From an uncultured bacterium (lineage in GTDB: Bacteria; Patescibacteriota; Gracilibacteria; Absconditabacterales; Absconditicoccaceae): a stretch of DNA of 64,000 nt. A model generated the notes under the pieces. That model was not told the DNA's origin, ran no database searches, and was given only the letters and a program-made list of their open reading frames with translations. The DNA is taken from positions 32,212-96,211 of the forward strand of contig CAMVNA010000006.1 in assembly GCA_947168725.1 (NCBI GenBank), written 5' to 3'. Below, in pieces: positions 1-11,065 of this stretch. Each line of letters begins with the position of its first letter. Position 1 is the first letter of the stretch. The translations under genes were made by a program, and so were the position numbers.

Positions 1-215
1 CATGTGGCTAAAAAATTATCCAATGAAATTTTATCGTTTAGTAAGTCATCGTAAGCATCAAATAAAAATCAGACCCTATGCGCAATTTTTAAATTTTTAT
101 CTCATCTTTCTTCCAATTTCTTTGCGCTGGTTGATAATTTTTTCTTTTCATTCAAAATCAAATCGTAGTTTTCTGGTCGGAGTAATTCGAGTAATAAATC
201 GAAGTATTTTTGCAT
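1..215 (-). CDS. hypothetical protein, N-terminal part
   Basis: The first 71 codons of a gene that runs off the left edge of the window. It starts MQKYFDLLLELLRPENYD and reads through two in-frame TGA codons (glycine). It is rich in Lys, Glu and Leu and probably helical, with no recognisable motif in the visible part. The start lies 2 bases after the stop of the SufD-like gene, so it is the last visible gene of a three-gene minus-strand operon. The function is unknown; co-transcription with a Suf-like gene hints at iron-sulfur metabolism, but nothing in the residues shows it. Confidence 0.6.
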
Positions 216-217
216 AA

Positions 218-838
218 TTATTGTATCATAGAATAAAATTCAGATTTTTCTTTTTCGTTTAATTCTAATTTATCTATAATTTGTTCTGAATATGAATTTA
301 TAATCATATTAATGGCTTTTTCTTGGGATAATCAACGACTTTGCATATAGAATAGTCTTTTTGGAGAAATGCGTTGAATTTTTGCTCAATGAGAAGCTTT
401 TACATCAGGAGAATCTACTCTAAGTCAGGGGATTAGTGATATATATTTTGCATTTCAGATTAACAAAGTTTCTTCATATAATTTTGCTTCAACATTTTTT
501 ATATTTTTTTCGATATGAAGATTCCCATTCAGAGTAATTGATGCATTATCTGAGGCTAATGCAATGACATTGATTCCGACTTTTGTATTGTTTACTTTAA
601 AACTTGTGTTTATATCTAGTTGTACATTTTGACTTTCGATAGCAGGGATTAGGAAATAGCATTCGATATTGGAATTCTCATTTTGAATATCAAATTTGAA
701 TGAAATCTGACTATTTTTAATTACAGCTCAAAATTTTATATTTGAATTTTTATCGGGGATAATGTGAAAAACATCTTCTTCATTTTCAAATTTACGTAAA
801 ATATTTTTTTCAGATTCTTTCCAAAAAATTTCTTGCAT
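218..838 (-). CDS. SufD/SufB-family Fe-S cluster assembly protein (short form)
   Basis: 206 aa with eight in-frame TGA glycines. The C-terminal third carries the SufB/SufD core signature: a beta-rich region, then HGAKIQRISPKRLFYMQSRG followed by a helix starting LSQEKAINMIINSY. In the family this is the conserved H-G-A ... LFYL-xSRG-I motif of the SufBC2D scaffold that builds Fe-S clusters with the ATPase SufC. Typical SufB or SufD proteins are 420-480 aa, so this is a minimal form lacking most of the N-terminal domain. SufC lies nearby on the other strand (2231-2947). The start overlaps the stop of the upstream gene by one base (TAATG), indicating translational coupling. The family call is firm; SufD versus SufB cannot be settled. 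Confidence 0.8.
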
Positions 839-1122
839 TATTGATTTTCAGGATTAGTAAATCAGTATTCTCATTCCACATCTTCATATCAATTATTATT
901 CCCAAAAAATCATTCTAAATCATTCATCACATCTTCTTCAAAAGTATCTGATTCAATATTTGTATCTTCTATATTTTGTTCGATATTTTCTTTTATATAA
1001 GTTTGTTGACTATCATCTGTAATTTCGATGGCTGGTTTATAGTTTCAAAACATAAGCCAAACTACAGCAACAATGACTAGAATTAAAATAATGTACAATG
1101 TGATTTTTATTCGCTTTGGCAT
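838..1122 (-). CDS. small single-pass membrane protein
   Basis: 94 aa. After a basic start (MPKRIK) residues about 7-26 form one strongly hydrophobic helix (ITLYIILILVIVAVVWLMF). The rest is acidic, rich in Glu, Asp and Asn, with several TGA glycines. The predicted topology is an N-terminal anchor with an acidic tail outside. I do not recognise the family. It is the first gene of the operon with the SufD-like gene, and its stop shares a base with that gene's start. Confidence 0.65.
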
Positions 1123-1155
1123 TATTAAATATAATGAAAATAAAATACTAAAATA

Positions 1156-1183
1156 ATTATATATTTTCATAGAATCAATTCAA
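1156..1183 (-). promoter_or_regulatory. promoter for the minus-strand SufD-like operon
   Basis: On the minus strand, -35 TTGAAT (1183-1178), a 16-bp spacer and -10 TATAAT (1161-1156), about 34 bases upstream of the ATG at 1122. Together with the plus-strand promoter at 1213-1240 it forms a divergent promoter region. Confidence 0.55.
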
Positions 1184-1212
1184 ATAGTGAAATTTAACAA
1201 AATGATTTTTAT

Positions 1213-1240
1213 TTGACTTTTTTGGTTTTTTATATATCAT
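1213..1240 (+). promoter_or_regulatory. promoter for the 1271 - sufC - alr group
   Basis: -35 TTGACT (1213-1218), 16-bp spacer, -10 TATCAT (1235-1240). An AAGGA-type ribosome binding site lies at about 1259-1263, before the ATG at 1271. Confidence 0.5.
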
Positions 1241-1270
1241 ATATTATATTTATTTGGTAAGGATAATAAT

Positions 1271-2161
1271 ATGGAGACTCTAGAACAACGTTTTGAAAGA
1301 ATAGAGGCATATTTAAAACAGAGATTACATGAATATAACCAAGTTATGCCTGTAAAAGGGTGAGAATGAGTAACCTTGCTAGAAATCTATTGAGAATGGA
1401 TGGATTATTTAGTAAAAGAGAATGTGAAGGGGAAGAGTAATTTTTTGTTAAAGTGGGAAAGTTTTTTAATGCAGCGTAATACAGATGCTATTGTGGATTT
1501 GTTAATTGGTTTTTTTGAGGCTAAAAGACGCTATTGAAGAGATCAAGAAAGATGAGAACATAAGCGAAATTGGTTTGCATTATGCAAAAATTATTGTGCA
1601 AAATGGTGATGGAATTCCGATGAAGATTTACTTTATAGTTTTTTTAGTTCTTATTCTGCAGCAGAGAGAAGGATTTATAAAAAAGCAGAAGCTGGTGAAG
1701 TATTGGCAGACACATCTAAGTCTTTATTACAGATCATGGCACTAAATAGAGATGAAATAGCTAAAAAACAAGAAGAGAAAAAAAGGAAGGCGGAGGAGAA
1801 AATGAAGAAAGAGGAAGAGAAGAGAAAAAGAAAGGAGAAAAGAGAAAAAAAGGCTGAAGAAAATAAATTAAAAAAGCTTCAAAAGAAAAAATCTAAGAAA
1901 GAAGAACTTATAGAAAAAAAATCAGAAGAAATTTTAGAAGATAATGAAAAAGAAGTTGACCCAGATTATCCAAAAGCACCGGAATGATGGAGTGGACCTA
2001 CAGATTCGAGGTTTAATTGACCTATATTTCAAGCAGATGAAGAAAATTGAAAGGCTAAAGAAAATGTAGACAACTCAAAGAAAGATACTATAATTAGGGA
2101 TGAAAATTGAAATTTGAGGCGTACTAGTGATGGTCAGTATTTGTTAGATTTTGGTGAATAA
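1271..2161 (+). CDS. hypothetical lysine/glutamate-rich coiled-coil protein
   Basis: 296 aa, frame kept open by many TGA glycines. The N-terminal half (to about residue 150) is rich in Trp, Tyr and Arg and may be globular. Residues about 160-235 are an almost uninterrupted Lys/Glu/Arg run typical of a long charged coiled coil. The C-terminal tail, about 60 residues, is polar with Gly, Asp and Asn. There is no signal peptide or membrane segment. The start ATG has a good upstream AAGGA site. It is first in a same-strand group with sufC and alr. I do not recognise the family; a structural or RNA-binding role would be a guess. Confidence 0.7.
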
Positions 2162-2230
2162 AATATTTCTATTTTATTTTGTTTAAAAATTCCTATCCTA
2201 TGGTAGGAATTTTTATTTTGAATTGAATTT

Positions 2231-2947
2231 ATGCTTTCAATAAAAAATCTTTCAATATCTGTATGAGAAAAAGAAATATTAAATCAGATTTCTTATGATT
2301 TTGAACTTTGAAAAAACTATTGCATATTATGAAAAAATTGAAGCTGAAAGTCATCATTAGCAATGGCATTAATGTGAAATCCAAGATATGAAATAACTGA
2401 GTGAGAAATAGTATTGGATGGTGAGAAAATTTCGGAATTATCGCCAGATAAAAGAGCTAAACTTTGAATTTTTTTAGCTTTTCAAAACATTCCAGAAATT
2501 CCATGAGTTAAGTTATTTGAATTTTTAAAATGAGTTTATGATAACGCAGTCAAAACCACAACATTTATGGAATTTAAAAAATTGATAGAACCAATACTTG
2601 AAGAATTACAGCTTTCAAAAGATTTTCTTTGGCGTGATTTGAATGTTGGATTCAGCGGATGAGAGCGTAGAAAATTGGAAATATTACAAATGAAGCTTTT
2701 GAATCCAAAATACATAATTCTCGACGAAATAGATTCATGATTAGATGTTGATGCGTTCAAAGTAGTTGCTGAATTGTTGAAATCAATGTCAACCAAAGAG
2801 AATTCATTTATAATTATTACGCATATTTTTACGATACTTGATTATTTAAATATAGATGAAACGATGGTTTTAGAACATGGAAAGGTTGTAGAAACTTGAT
2901 GATGAGAAATAGCTAAAAGAATTAAGGAAAGCTGATTTAAAAAGTAA
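2231..2947 (+). CDS. sufC: SufC-like ABC ATPase of Fe-S cluster assembly
   Basis: 238 aa. The Walker A loop reads GKNGSGKSS near residue 35; three of its glycines are TGA, which is decisive for the code. Further on are the Q-loop (AFQNIPEIPG), the ABC signature GFSGGERRKLEILQM, Walker B YIILDEIDSGLD and the H-loop (ITHIF). The substitution DEIDSGLD, rather than DEPTNGLD, together with GERRKLEILQM, marks SufC rather than a transporter ATPase. SufC powers the SufBCD scaffold in the cytosol; the SufD-like gene lies 1.4 kb away in the opposite orientation. Length is close to the usual ~250 aa. Confidence 0.9.
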
Positions 2948-2968
2948 ATTTTATTTTATAATTATAGT

Positions 2969-4102
2969 ATGATGAGTATTAGAGATTGGTTTAAACCGAA
3001 TATTGAACCTATGAATCATATTTACGTTAGTAAATCCAATATATTATATAATTATAAATATTTACAGTCATTAAAACCTCATGCAGATTTATTTCCCGTG
3101 ATTAAGTCTAATGCGTACGGACATGGAATAGACCAGATTCTACAGATTTATAAATGATTACCAATAAGGTATGTTGTTGTAGATTCATTCCCAGAGTATA
3201 ATATCGTACGTCGTCATAGTAAATTTAACGTTTTGTTGTTATGAGAAACCTTGCCAGTGAATTATAGTAAATTTAATTTTAAGAGGACGGCATTTTGTGT
3301 TTATAATCTTGAAACTTTGCAGGCTTTGGCAAAACTTAATAAAAAGTTGAAAATTCATCTATTTCTGAATACAGGAATGAATCGTGAATGAATAGATGCA
3401 GATTTGTTACCAAATGCTTTGGAGTTCTTGAAAAAATATCCAAAAATTATTATTGAGTGAGTTATGTCTCATTTGTTTTCGACTAACAAATTGGATGTAG
3501 AAAAGCAAGTCGATGCATTTAAAATGATGTATCAACTAATTATAGATTATGGACATGTACCAACATATCGTCATATTTGAGCGAGTGCATGATTATTAAA
3601 ACTTCAAGATGATTTTTTCAATGCATATCGTCCAGGATTAGCTCTTTATGGATATAATCCATTATCGGAGGATGATTCAGATTTTGATTTATGAGAAAAA
3701 TTACAGCCAGCACTATCTTTATCTTCAATTATTATTGCTATAAATTCAGTACCATATAATGAATGAGTTTCTTATGATTCACAATGGAAACAATTAGAAA
3801 AGGAAGATAAAATCACGGTTACAGTTCCGTTTGGATATGCGGAATGACTACCTCGTGCAGTTCGTGAAAAACTTAATATTAATCATGAAGATGGTGATTT
3901 GAGACAAATATGAAATATATGTATGAATCTCTCATGTTATCTGTGAAATGAAAAAGTGCTTATTTGAGATAAGGTTCGGTTATTAAGAAAGGATCAGAAA
4001 TTGGAGAATTCAATTTTATGATGGGCAAAAGCTTCTGGAACTATTCCTTATGAGATATTAGTTCATTTGGATAGAGGAATTAGGAGGGAAATTGTAGAAT
4101 AA
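2969..4102 (+). CDS. alr: alanine racemase
   Basis: 377 aa, the normal length. The N-terminal barrel carries the PLP-lysine motif VIKSNAYGHG (K near residue 46); the C-terminal part has the catalytic tyrosine in GVSYDSQW and the NICMNLSCYL segment that matches the family's R-x-CMD region. It interconverts L- and D-alanine for peptidoglycan, which suggests that at least part of wall synthesis is kept (a MurF-like ligase lies at 21.2-22.6 kb). The start is one of two adjacent ATG codons (2969 or 2972), 21 bases after the sufC stop, so co-transcription is likely. A strong hairpin terminator follows. Confidence 0.92.
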
Positions 4103-4109
4103 AATAATA

Positions 4110-4136
4110 AAAAGCTGATCGTGATGGTCAGCTTTT
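4110..4136. terminator. bidirectional terminator between alr and pyk
   Basis: Stem AAAAGCTGA (4110-4118) pairs with TCAGCTTTT (4128-4136) around a 9-base loop, flanked by A-rich and T-rich tails on both strands. It serves the convergent alr and pyruvate kinase genes. Confidence 0.8.
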
Positions 4137-4145
4137 ATTTTAAAT

Positions 4146-5564
4146 TTATTCTACAACGGTAATTCTAATTAAAGGATCTGTTTCTTGTCATCTTTTTTTA
4201 TCTCAAATAATTATAATTTTTTCTCAGATAGAAATCAAATTCTTTTCTTTAAGGATTTTTAGAGTTATATCTTGATTTTCACTTGTATGTTCTTTCCATT
4301 CTTCCATTTTAATTCATTGAATCCCTGCGAGAATATTCATTCAATCTACAATCTTTTTATCAGGGCAACAGGCAAATACATGTTGATTTGGTTTAAATGC
4401 TGATACAAATTTTGCTAAATGTCAGCTTGTTGTGAAGACTAAAATATGATTAATTTTTAATTCGTCTGCTAGTGATAAAGCGTGTTTAACGAGAGATTTT
4501 TTTCATAAGGATATTTCATCATTTTGCACTAATTCAAAATCCTTATGTGAATACACTAGATTTTTTTCTGCTTCTTCAATTGCTTTGCTCATAGTTTCTA
4601 CTGCTTGTACTGGGAATTTTCAAACAGCAGTTTCTTCACTAAGCATAAGTACATCTGCTCATTGAATTCTGGAATTATAAACATCTGAAATCTCTGCTCT
4701 AGTTGGTATTGGAGAATTTACCATGGTCTTCAATAATTCTGTAGCCATAATAGCAGGCTTTCACCATTTTCTACATGCATCTAAAATATACGTTTGATAG
4801 TATGGTAATTTGAAAATTGGTACTTCAATTCATAAATCTCATCTAGCAATCATAATGGCGTCAGATGCTTGAGTAATTTCATCGATATTTTCTAGTCATT
4901 CTTGATTTTCTATTTTTGCAATAATTTGCACATGGTCTGCATTATTTTCGTGAAGGAATTCCCTAACTTCTTCAATATTTTTTTTAGTTCTTACAAAAGA
5001 GATTGCTACAAATTCTATTCAGCATTCTAAACTGAATAATAAGTCTTTTTTATCTTGTTCAGTTAATCATGGAAATTTTAAACTCATTCATGGAAAATTC
5101 ATATGTCTTCTAGATCAGACTTCGAGATTATGCTTAGAAATTACTTTAATAAAATCTGAATTTACTTCCGTTACTTCTACTTCCATTAGTCATGATTCGA
5201 TTTCAATTTTATCTCAAATTTTAATATCTTCTAGTAAGTAAGGATAGTCACAGAACATATCTGAATCTTCATTCATTAAAGATTCATCTACAAATATTCT
5301 AAATTCTTCTCATTTTTGGTATGAATATGGTTTTTCTCTGGCTCATGTCCTTACTCAGGGTCATTTTGTGTCTACTAAAATTCAGAGATTAGTCAATCAT
5401 TTTTTATTTAATTCATGGATAAGCTTGATTACAGGAGCTGTGGTATCATATTGAGCATGCGGGAAATTAAATCTGACTATATTTGCTCAAGCATTATAAA
5501 TGTTTATAAGATCTTGTTCTTTGTAGGTGTCTCTAATTGTTGCAATAATTTTTGCTTTTTTCAT
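4146..5564 (-). CDS. pyk: pyruvate kinase
   Basis: 472 aa. It converts phosphoenolpyruvate and ADP to pyruvate and ATP, the last step of glycolysis. Visible motifs are an N-terminal KAKIIATIR segment, LVDTKGPGVRTG, the active-site strand [17 protein letters not shown], the metal/phosphate motif MIARGDLGIEVP (two of its glycines are TGA) and the effector-side [19 protein letters not shown] followed by [17 protein letters not shown] full C-terminal domain is present. In reduced CPR genomes substrate-level phosphorylation is a main ATP source; phosphoglycerate mutase is also in the window (19.6 kb). It faces alr across a shared terminator. Confidence 0.95.
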
Positions 5565-5678
5565 GGTATATCATTTTTTATTTAAAATATAAAGCTTCAT
5601 TTTCAAATCATTCTGAATATCAAGTTTAGTTAATCATGCTAATTATGTTTAACTGCATAAAATTAATAAGTCAGATTT

Positions 5679-7385
5679 CTAATTGTCTTTTCATTTTTGT
5701 TTTTTTGTAGGGTGTGTAGTTTTTTTTGACTTATCTTTTATTTTATTGGCTACTTTTGACAAAGAGTTTAAAATTTTTCATTCTTTATTAGCTCATTTTA
5801 CGAATGGAGCAAAAGAGGATATTTGAAATGGATTTTTCTCTTTTAAAGCTTTAATTCCTGCTTTTAAATTAATATCATCTTGAGCATATAAAGTTGCAAT
5901 TACGTCACCTTTTTTAACAGAACTTCATGTTTTTTTATAAATATACATTCATGCCTGATCAATGATAGGGCAACCTAGTCTTCTACAAACAGAATTTACA
6001 TCGTGTAAATCCATTCATGAAATCTTTCATTCTTTTTCGGCAAGTACATCATAAGTATGTTTACCCAATTTAAGAGATTCTGAGTTAACATCTGGATCCC
6101 CTCATTGAGCAGCTATAATTTCTTTCATTTTATTTCGAGCAGCTCCAGTTTGTAGCTGATGTCTTGCTAAATTCATTGCACTTTTACCTGTTACTAATCA
6201 GATATTTTCAATAAGTTTACCTCAAAGAAAAACTATTTTATCTTCTAGATCTTTTGGTCTATCTGGGTGTTGTTGTAATACTCTTAAAACTTCACGAACC
6301 TGTAGTACAGCTCAAACCCCATTTCAAATAACTTCATTTGCTTGTGTAATTTGAACTGACATTTTCATTCAGAGTTTTTTTCCAACGATTTCAAATCTTT
6401 TTTTCCAGTCTTTTGCCTCTTCCATGCTAGTTACTTTAGCTGTTGGTCACACAGGAATATCTATAAGAGAGTGAGTAACTCACATTGCATATTTCTTAGC
6501 CATAATTGAGCTCACAACTTTAGCTTTTGATTGCATAGAAAGAGGATATTGAACTTTGATTAATTTATCATCAGCTGGTGCTAAATCCAATCCTCATCAC
6601 CAAACTAAACAACAATTTGTTTTTTGTACTAATTCTTCAATGCCTTCTTTATCAAAATTAATATTCATAAGAACATTTACACATTCTCATGTGGCAGCAG
6701 GTGATGTGATAGATTTAGAAAAGTTTTTTGGAATTTTGATTCATAAACTTGCAATTAAAGGGATTAATACCATTGTTGTTTCGTTCCCAGGCACTCATCA
6801 AATACAGTGTTTATCTGCAATGATTTCTCATTTTGGATATTTAAACATAGCCCCACATTCAGCCATTGCTTTTGCTGTAAGATATGTTTCTTCATCAGAT
6901 GTTGGGTAAAAATAACTGGAAGCAACATAATAAGTCATCATTGTATCATCGACTTTATTTTCAGAGATGTCTTTAATTATTGAGTAAGTTTCCTCATAAG
7001 TAATAGGTTCTCACCTCATTTTTTTTCTAATAGCATTTGTCGTTATAGATGCTCATTCAGTAAGGCAAATCCCAACCATTTCCAAATTTTTAATTTTATA
7101 TTTTTTTGCTAATTCATCTGAAACACCTATAGTTCAAATTGTTACTCTGTTTGAAAATGACACATCAGCAACAATTTCTTCTCAATTAATTCTTATAATA
7201 CTTACTTTATTGTGTACAGTAATACCATAGGCCATTGCCTGGTTAGGATTGAGAAAAGCAATCATTCTTTCTCCATCTTGCATGTCACTGATAAAGATTC
7301 TTGCTGTAAAATATGAATCAGGATCTTCTCTAAATGCGTGATAGTTTTTTCTTCGTTTATCAACTTTTGAAGCAAATCGTCCCAT
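5679..7385 (-). CDS. AMP phosphorylase / thymidine phosphorylase family (archaeal-type, long form)
   Basis: 568 aa. It has an N-terminal extra domain of about 80 aa as in archaeal AMP phosphorylases, then the conserved phosphorylase core: GICLTEGASITTNAIRKKM, the phosphate-binding stretch KHCIGGVPGNETTM, SPAATGE and the GPTAKV region. A Lys-rich tail ends it. Length and the N-terminal domain favour the AMP phosphorylase subfamily (AMP + Pi to adenine + ribose-1,5-bisphosphate) over bacterial thymidine phosphorylase (~440 aa). In SR1-type bacteria this enzyme feeds ribose-1,5-bisphosphate to an isomerase and RuBisCO in an AMP salvage route; those partners are not in this window. Substrate specificity is inferred. 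Confidence 0.85.
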
Positions 7386-7485
7386 TTTTTGTTTTTATTA
7401 ATATAAATAAAAAAGATATCTGATTATATCCCAAAATATAAAAAAATGCAAATTTTGAGTTCGTTTTTTTAAGATATTCAAATAT

Positions 7486-7513
7486 TTGAAAAATATAGAT
7501 AAAACTGTATATT
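7486..7513 (+). promoter_or_regulatory. promoter for the HemW-like gene
   Basis: -35 TTGAAA (7486-7491), 16-bp spacer, -10 TATATT (7508-7513), 29 bases before the ATG at 7542, in the divergent gap with the AMP phosphorylase gene. Confidence 0.5.
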
Positions 7514-7541
7514 GAATTTGGTTTATATTGGATTTCAAATT

Positions 7542-8810
7542 ATGCTTTCACTTTATATTCATATTCCATTTTGTGTAAAAAACTGTCCATATTGTAGTTT
7601 TTCTGTCGTTCAAAATCCAAGCGACGAAATGATGCAGACTTATTTAGAAAGATTACATAATGAAATAGATGAGTGGTGAAACGTATTTTGAAAGGTAGAG
7701 ATTAGAACGATTTATTTTGGATGAGGGACCCCAAATTTGATATGAGCAGAAGAAATAAAAAAGCTGATTCATCATTGTGAAGATGTTTTTGATTGTGAAA
7801 ATGTAGGTGAACTGAGTTTTGAATGTAATCCTTTCCCGCAAAATCAGGTTTATGAATTTGTTTCAGAACTTCAAAAATCATTTAAAAAATATCCAAGAGT
7901 TCGTTTTTCATTTGGAATTCAGAGTTTGGATAATTGAGTCTTAGAAAATGCATGACGTCCATATACATTTCCATGAATGGTAGACTTCTTACGTGGATTA
8001 CGTGATTTAAAACTAGAAAATAGTGTATATAACTTTGATTTTATGGCGTTCGGAGTTTTTAATCAAACAAAAAAATGAGATTTGCAACTTTGGACTCCAT
8101 CAGCTTTAGAATTTTTTCATGACTTTGTAAATTCATGATTTGCAGATAGTTTTTCATTATATATGTTAGAATTATTTGATCATCAAAAATGGAAGAAAAA
8201 TTCTAATTGAAATTCCATTCATTCAGGGAAAAATTGAATATTTTGAAATGAAGATGAGATATATGAAGAGTTTGATGTCTTAAAGAATATTGTTCAAGAA
8301 TGATGATACAAACGTTACGAGATATCAAATTTTGCGGCAGTAGGGAAGTCTAGTATCCACAATAGAGTTTATCGAGAGATGGAAGATTATCTTTGATTAT
8401 GACTTTCTGCTTCATCATTTATAAATAGCAAAAATCAGTATTTTTGAGATGTTCTTAAATATTTAAAACAAGAAGATGTCTCACCTTATTCAAAAAAACA
8501 ATGAATACGTTGGACGAATACACCATATTATCCAAAATATATTTGAAATGAAAAAATATCAGAATCTGCTATTCAGCTCATGTCAGAGTTAGATTATTTA
8601 ATTGAATCTTTCTTTCTTTCATTACGCACTGATAGATGAATTAATGATATATCAAAATTTGAGGCAGTTTTAGTTAAAGATTATTCAGAGAAAATAAAAT
8701 TATATGAAACCAATGGATTTTTGAAGTTATATGAGAATGGATTCGTTCTTACTGATGAATGAATGGACTGCTATAATGGAATAATTACAGAATTACTTAT
8801 GAAAATTTAA
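7542..8810 (+). CDS. radical SAM protein, HemW/HemN-like
   Basis: 422 aa. It opens directly with LYIHIPFCVKNCPYCSF, the CxxxCxxC motif that holds the [4Fe-4S] cluster used to cleave S-adenosylmethionine, followed by YFGGGTPNL and later the GIQSLDNGVLENAGRPY stretch typical of HemN/HemW. The C-terminal part carries a HemN-type domain (SFFLSLRTDRGI). The family includes oxygen-independent coproporphyrinogen oxidase and the heme chaperone HemW. HemW is the likelier match, because it starts at the cysteine motif and lacks the HemN N-terminal extension, but what it does in an organism expected to lack heme synthesis is unclear. Its end overlaps the convergent gene by 4 bases. Confidence 0.85.
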
Positions 8811-10984
8811 ACGGCGAGTTTCTCTAAATTAATAAAATCTCAAAGATCTCATAAATTGATAACATAAAAATTAGGGTATCAATATCATTTTTTATCCTCT
8901 GTATAAAAACTGATGCTATATCCTTCATTGTTAGTATCCAATGCAGTATTTCTAAGAGTGTCTGAAGTTGAAAATCTTCTTATTTTATAAGCATTCTTAT
9001 CATGGAGTTGTTGGGTTGTAATTAATCAGTGAAATCAATCACTTTCTTTGTTGATATAAAATATTTTATTTTTTTTGATGAAATAATTCAAAATTAAAGG
9101 AATTAATTCGTCAAATCTATAAGTGTTTTCTTTTGTTCTGTAGACTAGTCAATCTAAAGGAAGTTTTTTACCATCAATGACTAAATATTTATAATCATCG
9201 TTCTTTGGTTGTGGTAAAACTCATCTTTTTATTTTATCTTCATAAATATCGATATCAAACGAAATATCTTTGAGAGTGCTTTCGGTGAAATATCTTAGCC
9301 TGTTTAATGATATAGATTTTCATAGCTCTGGATCATTCATGTTTTTTACTCTGTTGAAGATTCTTTTTTCCAAATCTAAAAAATTGTGGTTTCATATTCC
9401 TAAATCATTGCTATGTGGATAAAAAGAAATTTCTTGATATAGTGAAACATCTTCATCAATCTTATCACCATTACTTCACTCATTGTATTCATCTTTATTG
9501 ATTGTATATTTTACGATTAATTTGAAATCTTCATATTTACCATTTGCTCATCTTTTGACTTCTCATGATGCAATTTTATATGCCTGTTTCATTCATTGAC
9601 TAGGATTCTTTTGGTTTAGTGAACGATAAATCTGAGATATGCTATCTATTTTTGAGCTTTTATTTAATGTTTTTACTCTCTTTGTTATTTCAATGTTTTC
9701 ATCATCAAATCCAGACAAATAGTCTTCTAATTCGTTAAGTATTTCACTTTCAGTCTTTTCATCTATGAAATCTCATTTTTTGTCCGCTTGAATGCTTTCA
9801 ATATATATTCATTTAGTGTTAGATATCTTATCTAGATAATTTTTGCATAAAGCAATGATTGAATTTTTAATTTCTTCAGGAGCCTTCTCTTCTCAATAAA
9901 AAGTAGCTCTTATTCAAGACTCATCTTTTATTTCTTTAGTTCTTCATCAAATTTTTAACATCTTTGATGCATCAGTCTTATATCTGGCAGTGAGGTCCCA
10001 ATTTTGAGAATCTTCTAATCATTCTTTGCTTGAGGTTCGTTGTTCTGTAAGTTTTTTGTGAATTATTCATTTATCTGATAATGATCATTTTGTGTGTTCT
10101 TCTCTTAAATTGATTGTTGTATACAAATTATTTAAGAATGATTTTCTAGATTTGTACCACTCGTTTGCTCATTCTGGTCATCATTCTTCATACGCATTAA
10201 AACTATTAGGTTCCATGAGATACATTATAGCTTTTACATAATGATCTAATGTTCATATAATTGGTTCTCATCTGGAGTTTTCTTTTCTTAAAAAATTGAA
10301 ATCTCAATCATGAAAGATTTTATGAAACGATTTAGAAGATCATGAATTTGGTATATTTTTTATTGTTTTCAAAAAAACTCGTCAAATATACTCTAATCAT
10401 CATTGAGTAATTTGTCATTCTTTGTCTATGTAATCATGATTTTTATCGTATAGAATATTAGCGAGAGCTAAACATATGTCATTATATAGTATTCATTCTT
10501 TTGGAGACATCTTTCATTCTTTTACCAGTTTTTTAGATAATAAGGTATAATATTTGCGAAATCTTTTATGGGGAAGATGTTTTTTGTTTTCTAAATCTAT
10601 TCTAGAAATTATAAAGTTTTTCCTGATAAAATCTCTGATTCAGCTTTTTAAATGTTCTTTATCAGATTTTTCAATTATTTTAGATTCATCTATTTTGGAA
10701 TAAGCTTTATTACGGATGTTTATTATGTTAATTTCCTCAATATTTCATAAAATATCAACTGCTCATTTTTTTGGAGAATCTTTTCTTTTGCTTTCTGAGA
10801 TTTTCCAATCTTCGTCGTATGATAATTGGGCAGTATCCGATTGTCATTTATTCCCCGTCTTTAATTTATACAAAATTAAGGCAGCTTGTATCTGTGAAGT
10901 GATGGGATTGATTACTTTTCTATATTTTCGTTGCTTTTCCTCTGTAAATTTTCAAGTTTCATTTCTTAGTTCTTGCTTGTTCAT
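8807..10984 (-). CDS. large hypothetical protein, possible RelA/SpoT-like nucleotidyltransferase fold
   Basis: 725 aa with about forty TGA glycines; soluble, charged and Lys/Asp/Glu-rich, with no signal peptide. In the middle (about residue 345-385) the stretch KIGGRTKEIKDESGIRATFY resembles the start of a RelA/SpoT-type catalytic domain (basic residues before an acidic D-x-x-GIR strand), and a later VSLYQEISFYPHSND region could hold its glutamate strand. This is a weak likeness. The C-terminal ~150 residues are rich in aromatic residues (YLVIDGKKLPLDGLVYRTKE). The gene has its own near-consensus promoter and overlaps the convergent HemW-like gene by 4 bases. The function is not established. 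Confidence 0.7.
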
Positions 10985-11019
10985 CGGTATATTATGATAT
11001 AATATAAATCTGTACTTAT

Positions 11020-11047
11020 ATTATAAACAAAATACACAAAAAGTCAA
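11020..11047 (-). promoter_or_regulatory. promoter for the 725-aa gene
   Basis: Minus-strand -35 TTGACT (11047-11042), exactly 16 bases of spacer, -10 TATAAT (11025-11020); a 35-base leader precedes the ATG at 10984. Confidence 0.65.
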
Positions 11048-11065
11048 CTTATTTTAAGCAATATT

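Noticed and set aside
6556..6909. A 117-codon plus-strand frame
   Set aside because: Antisense shadow of the AMP phosphorylase gene.
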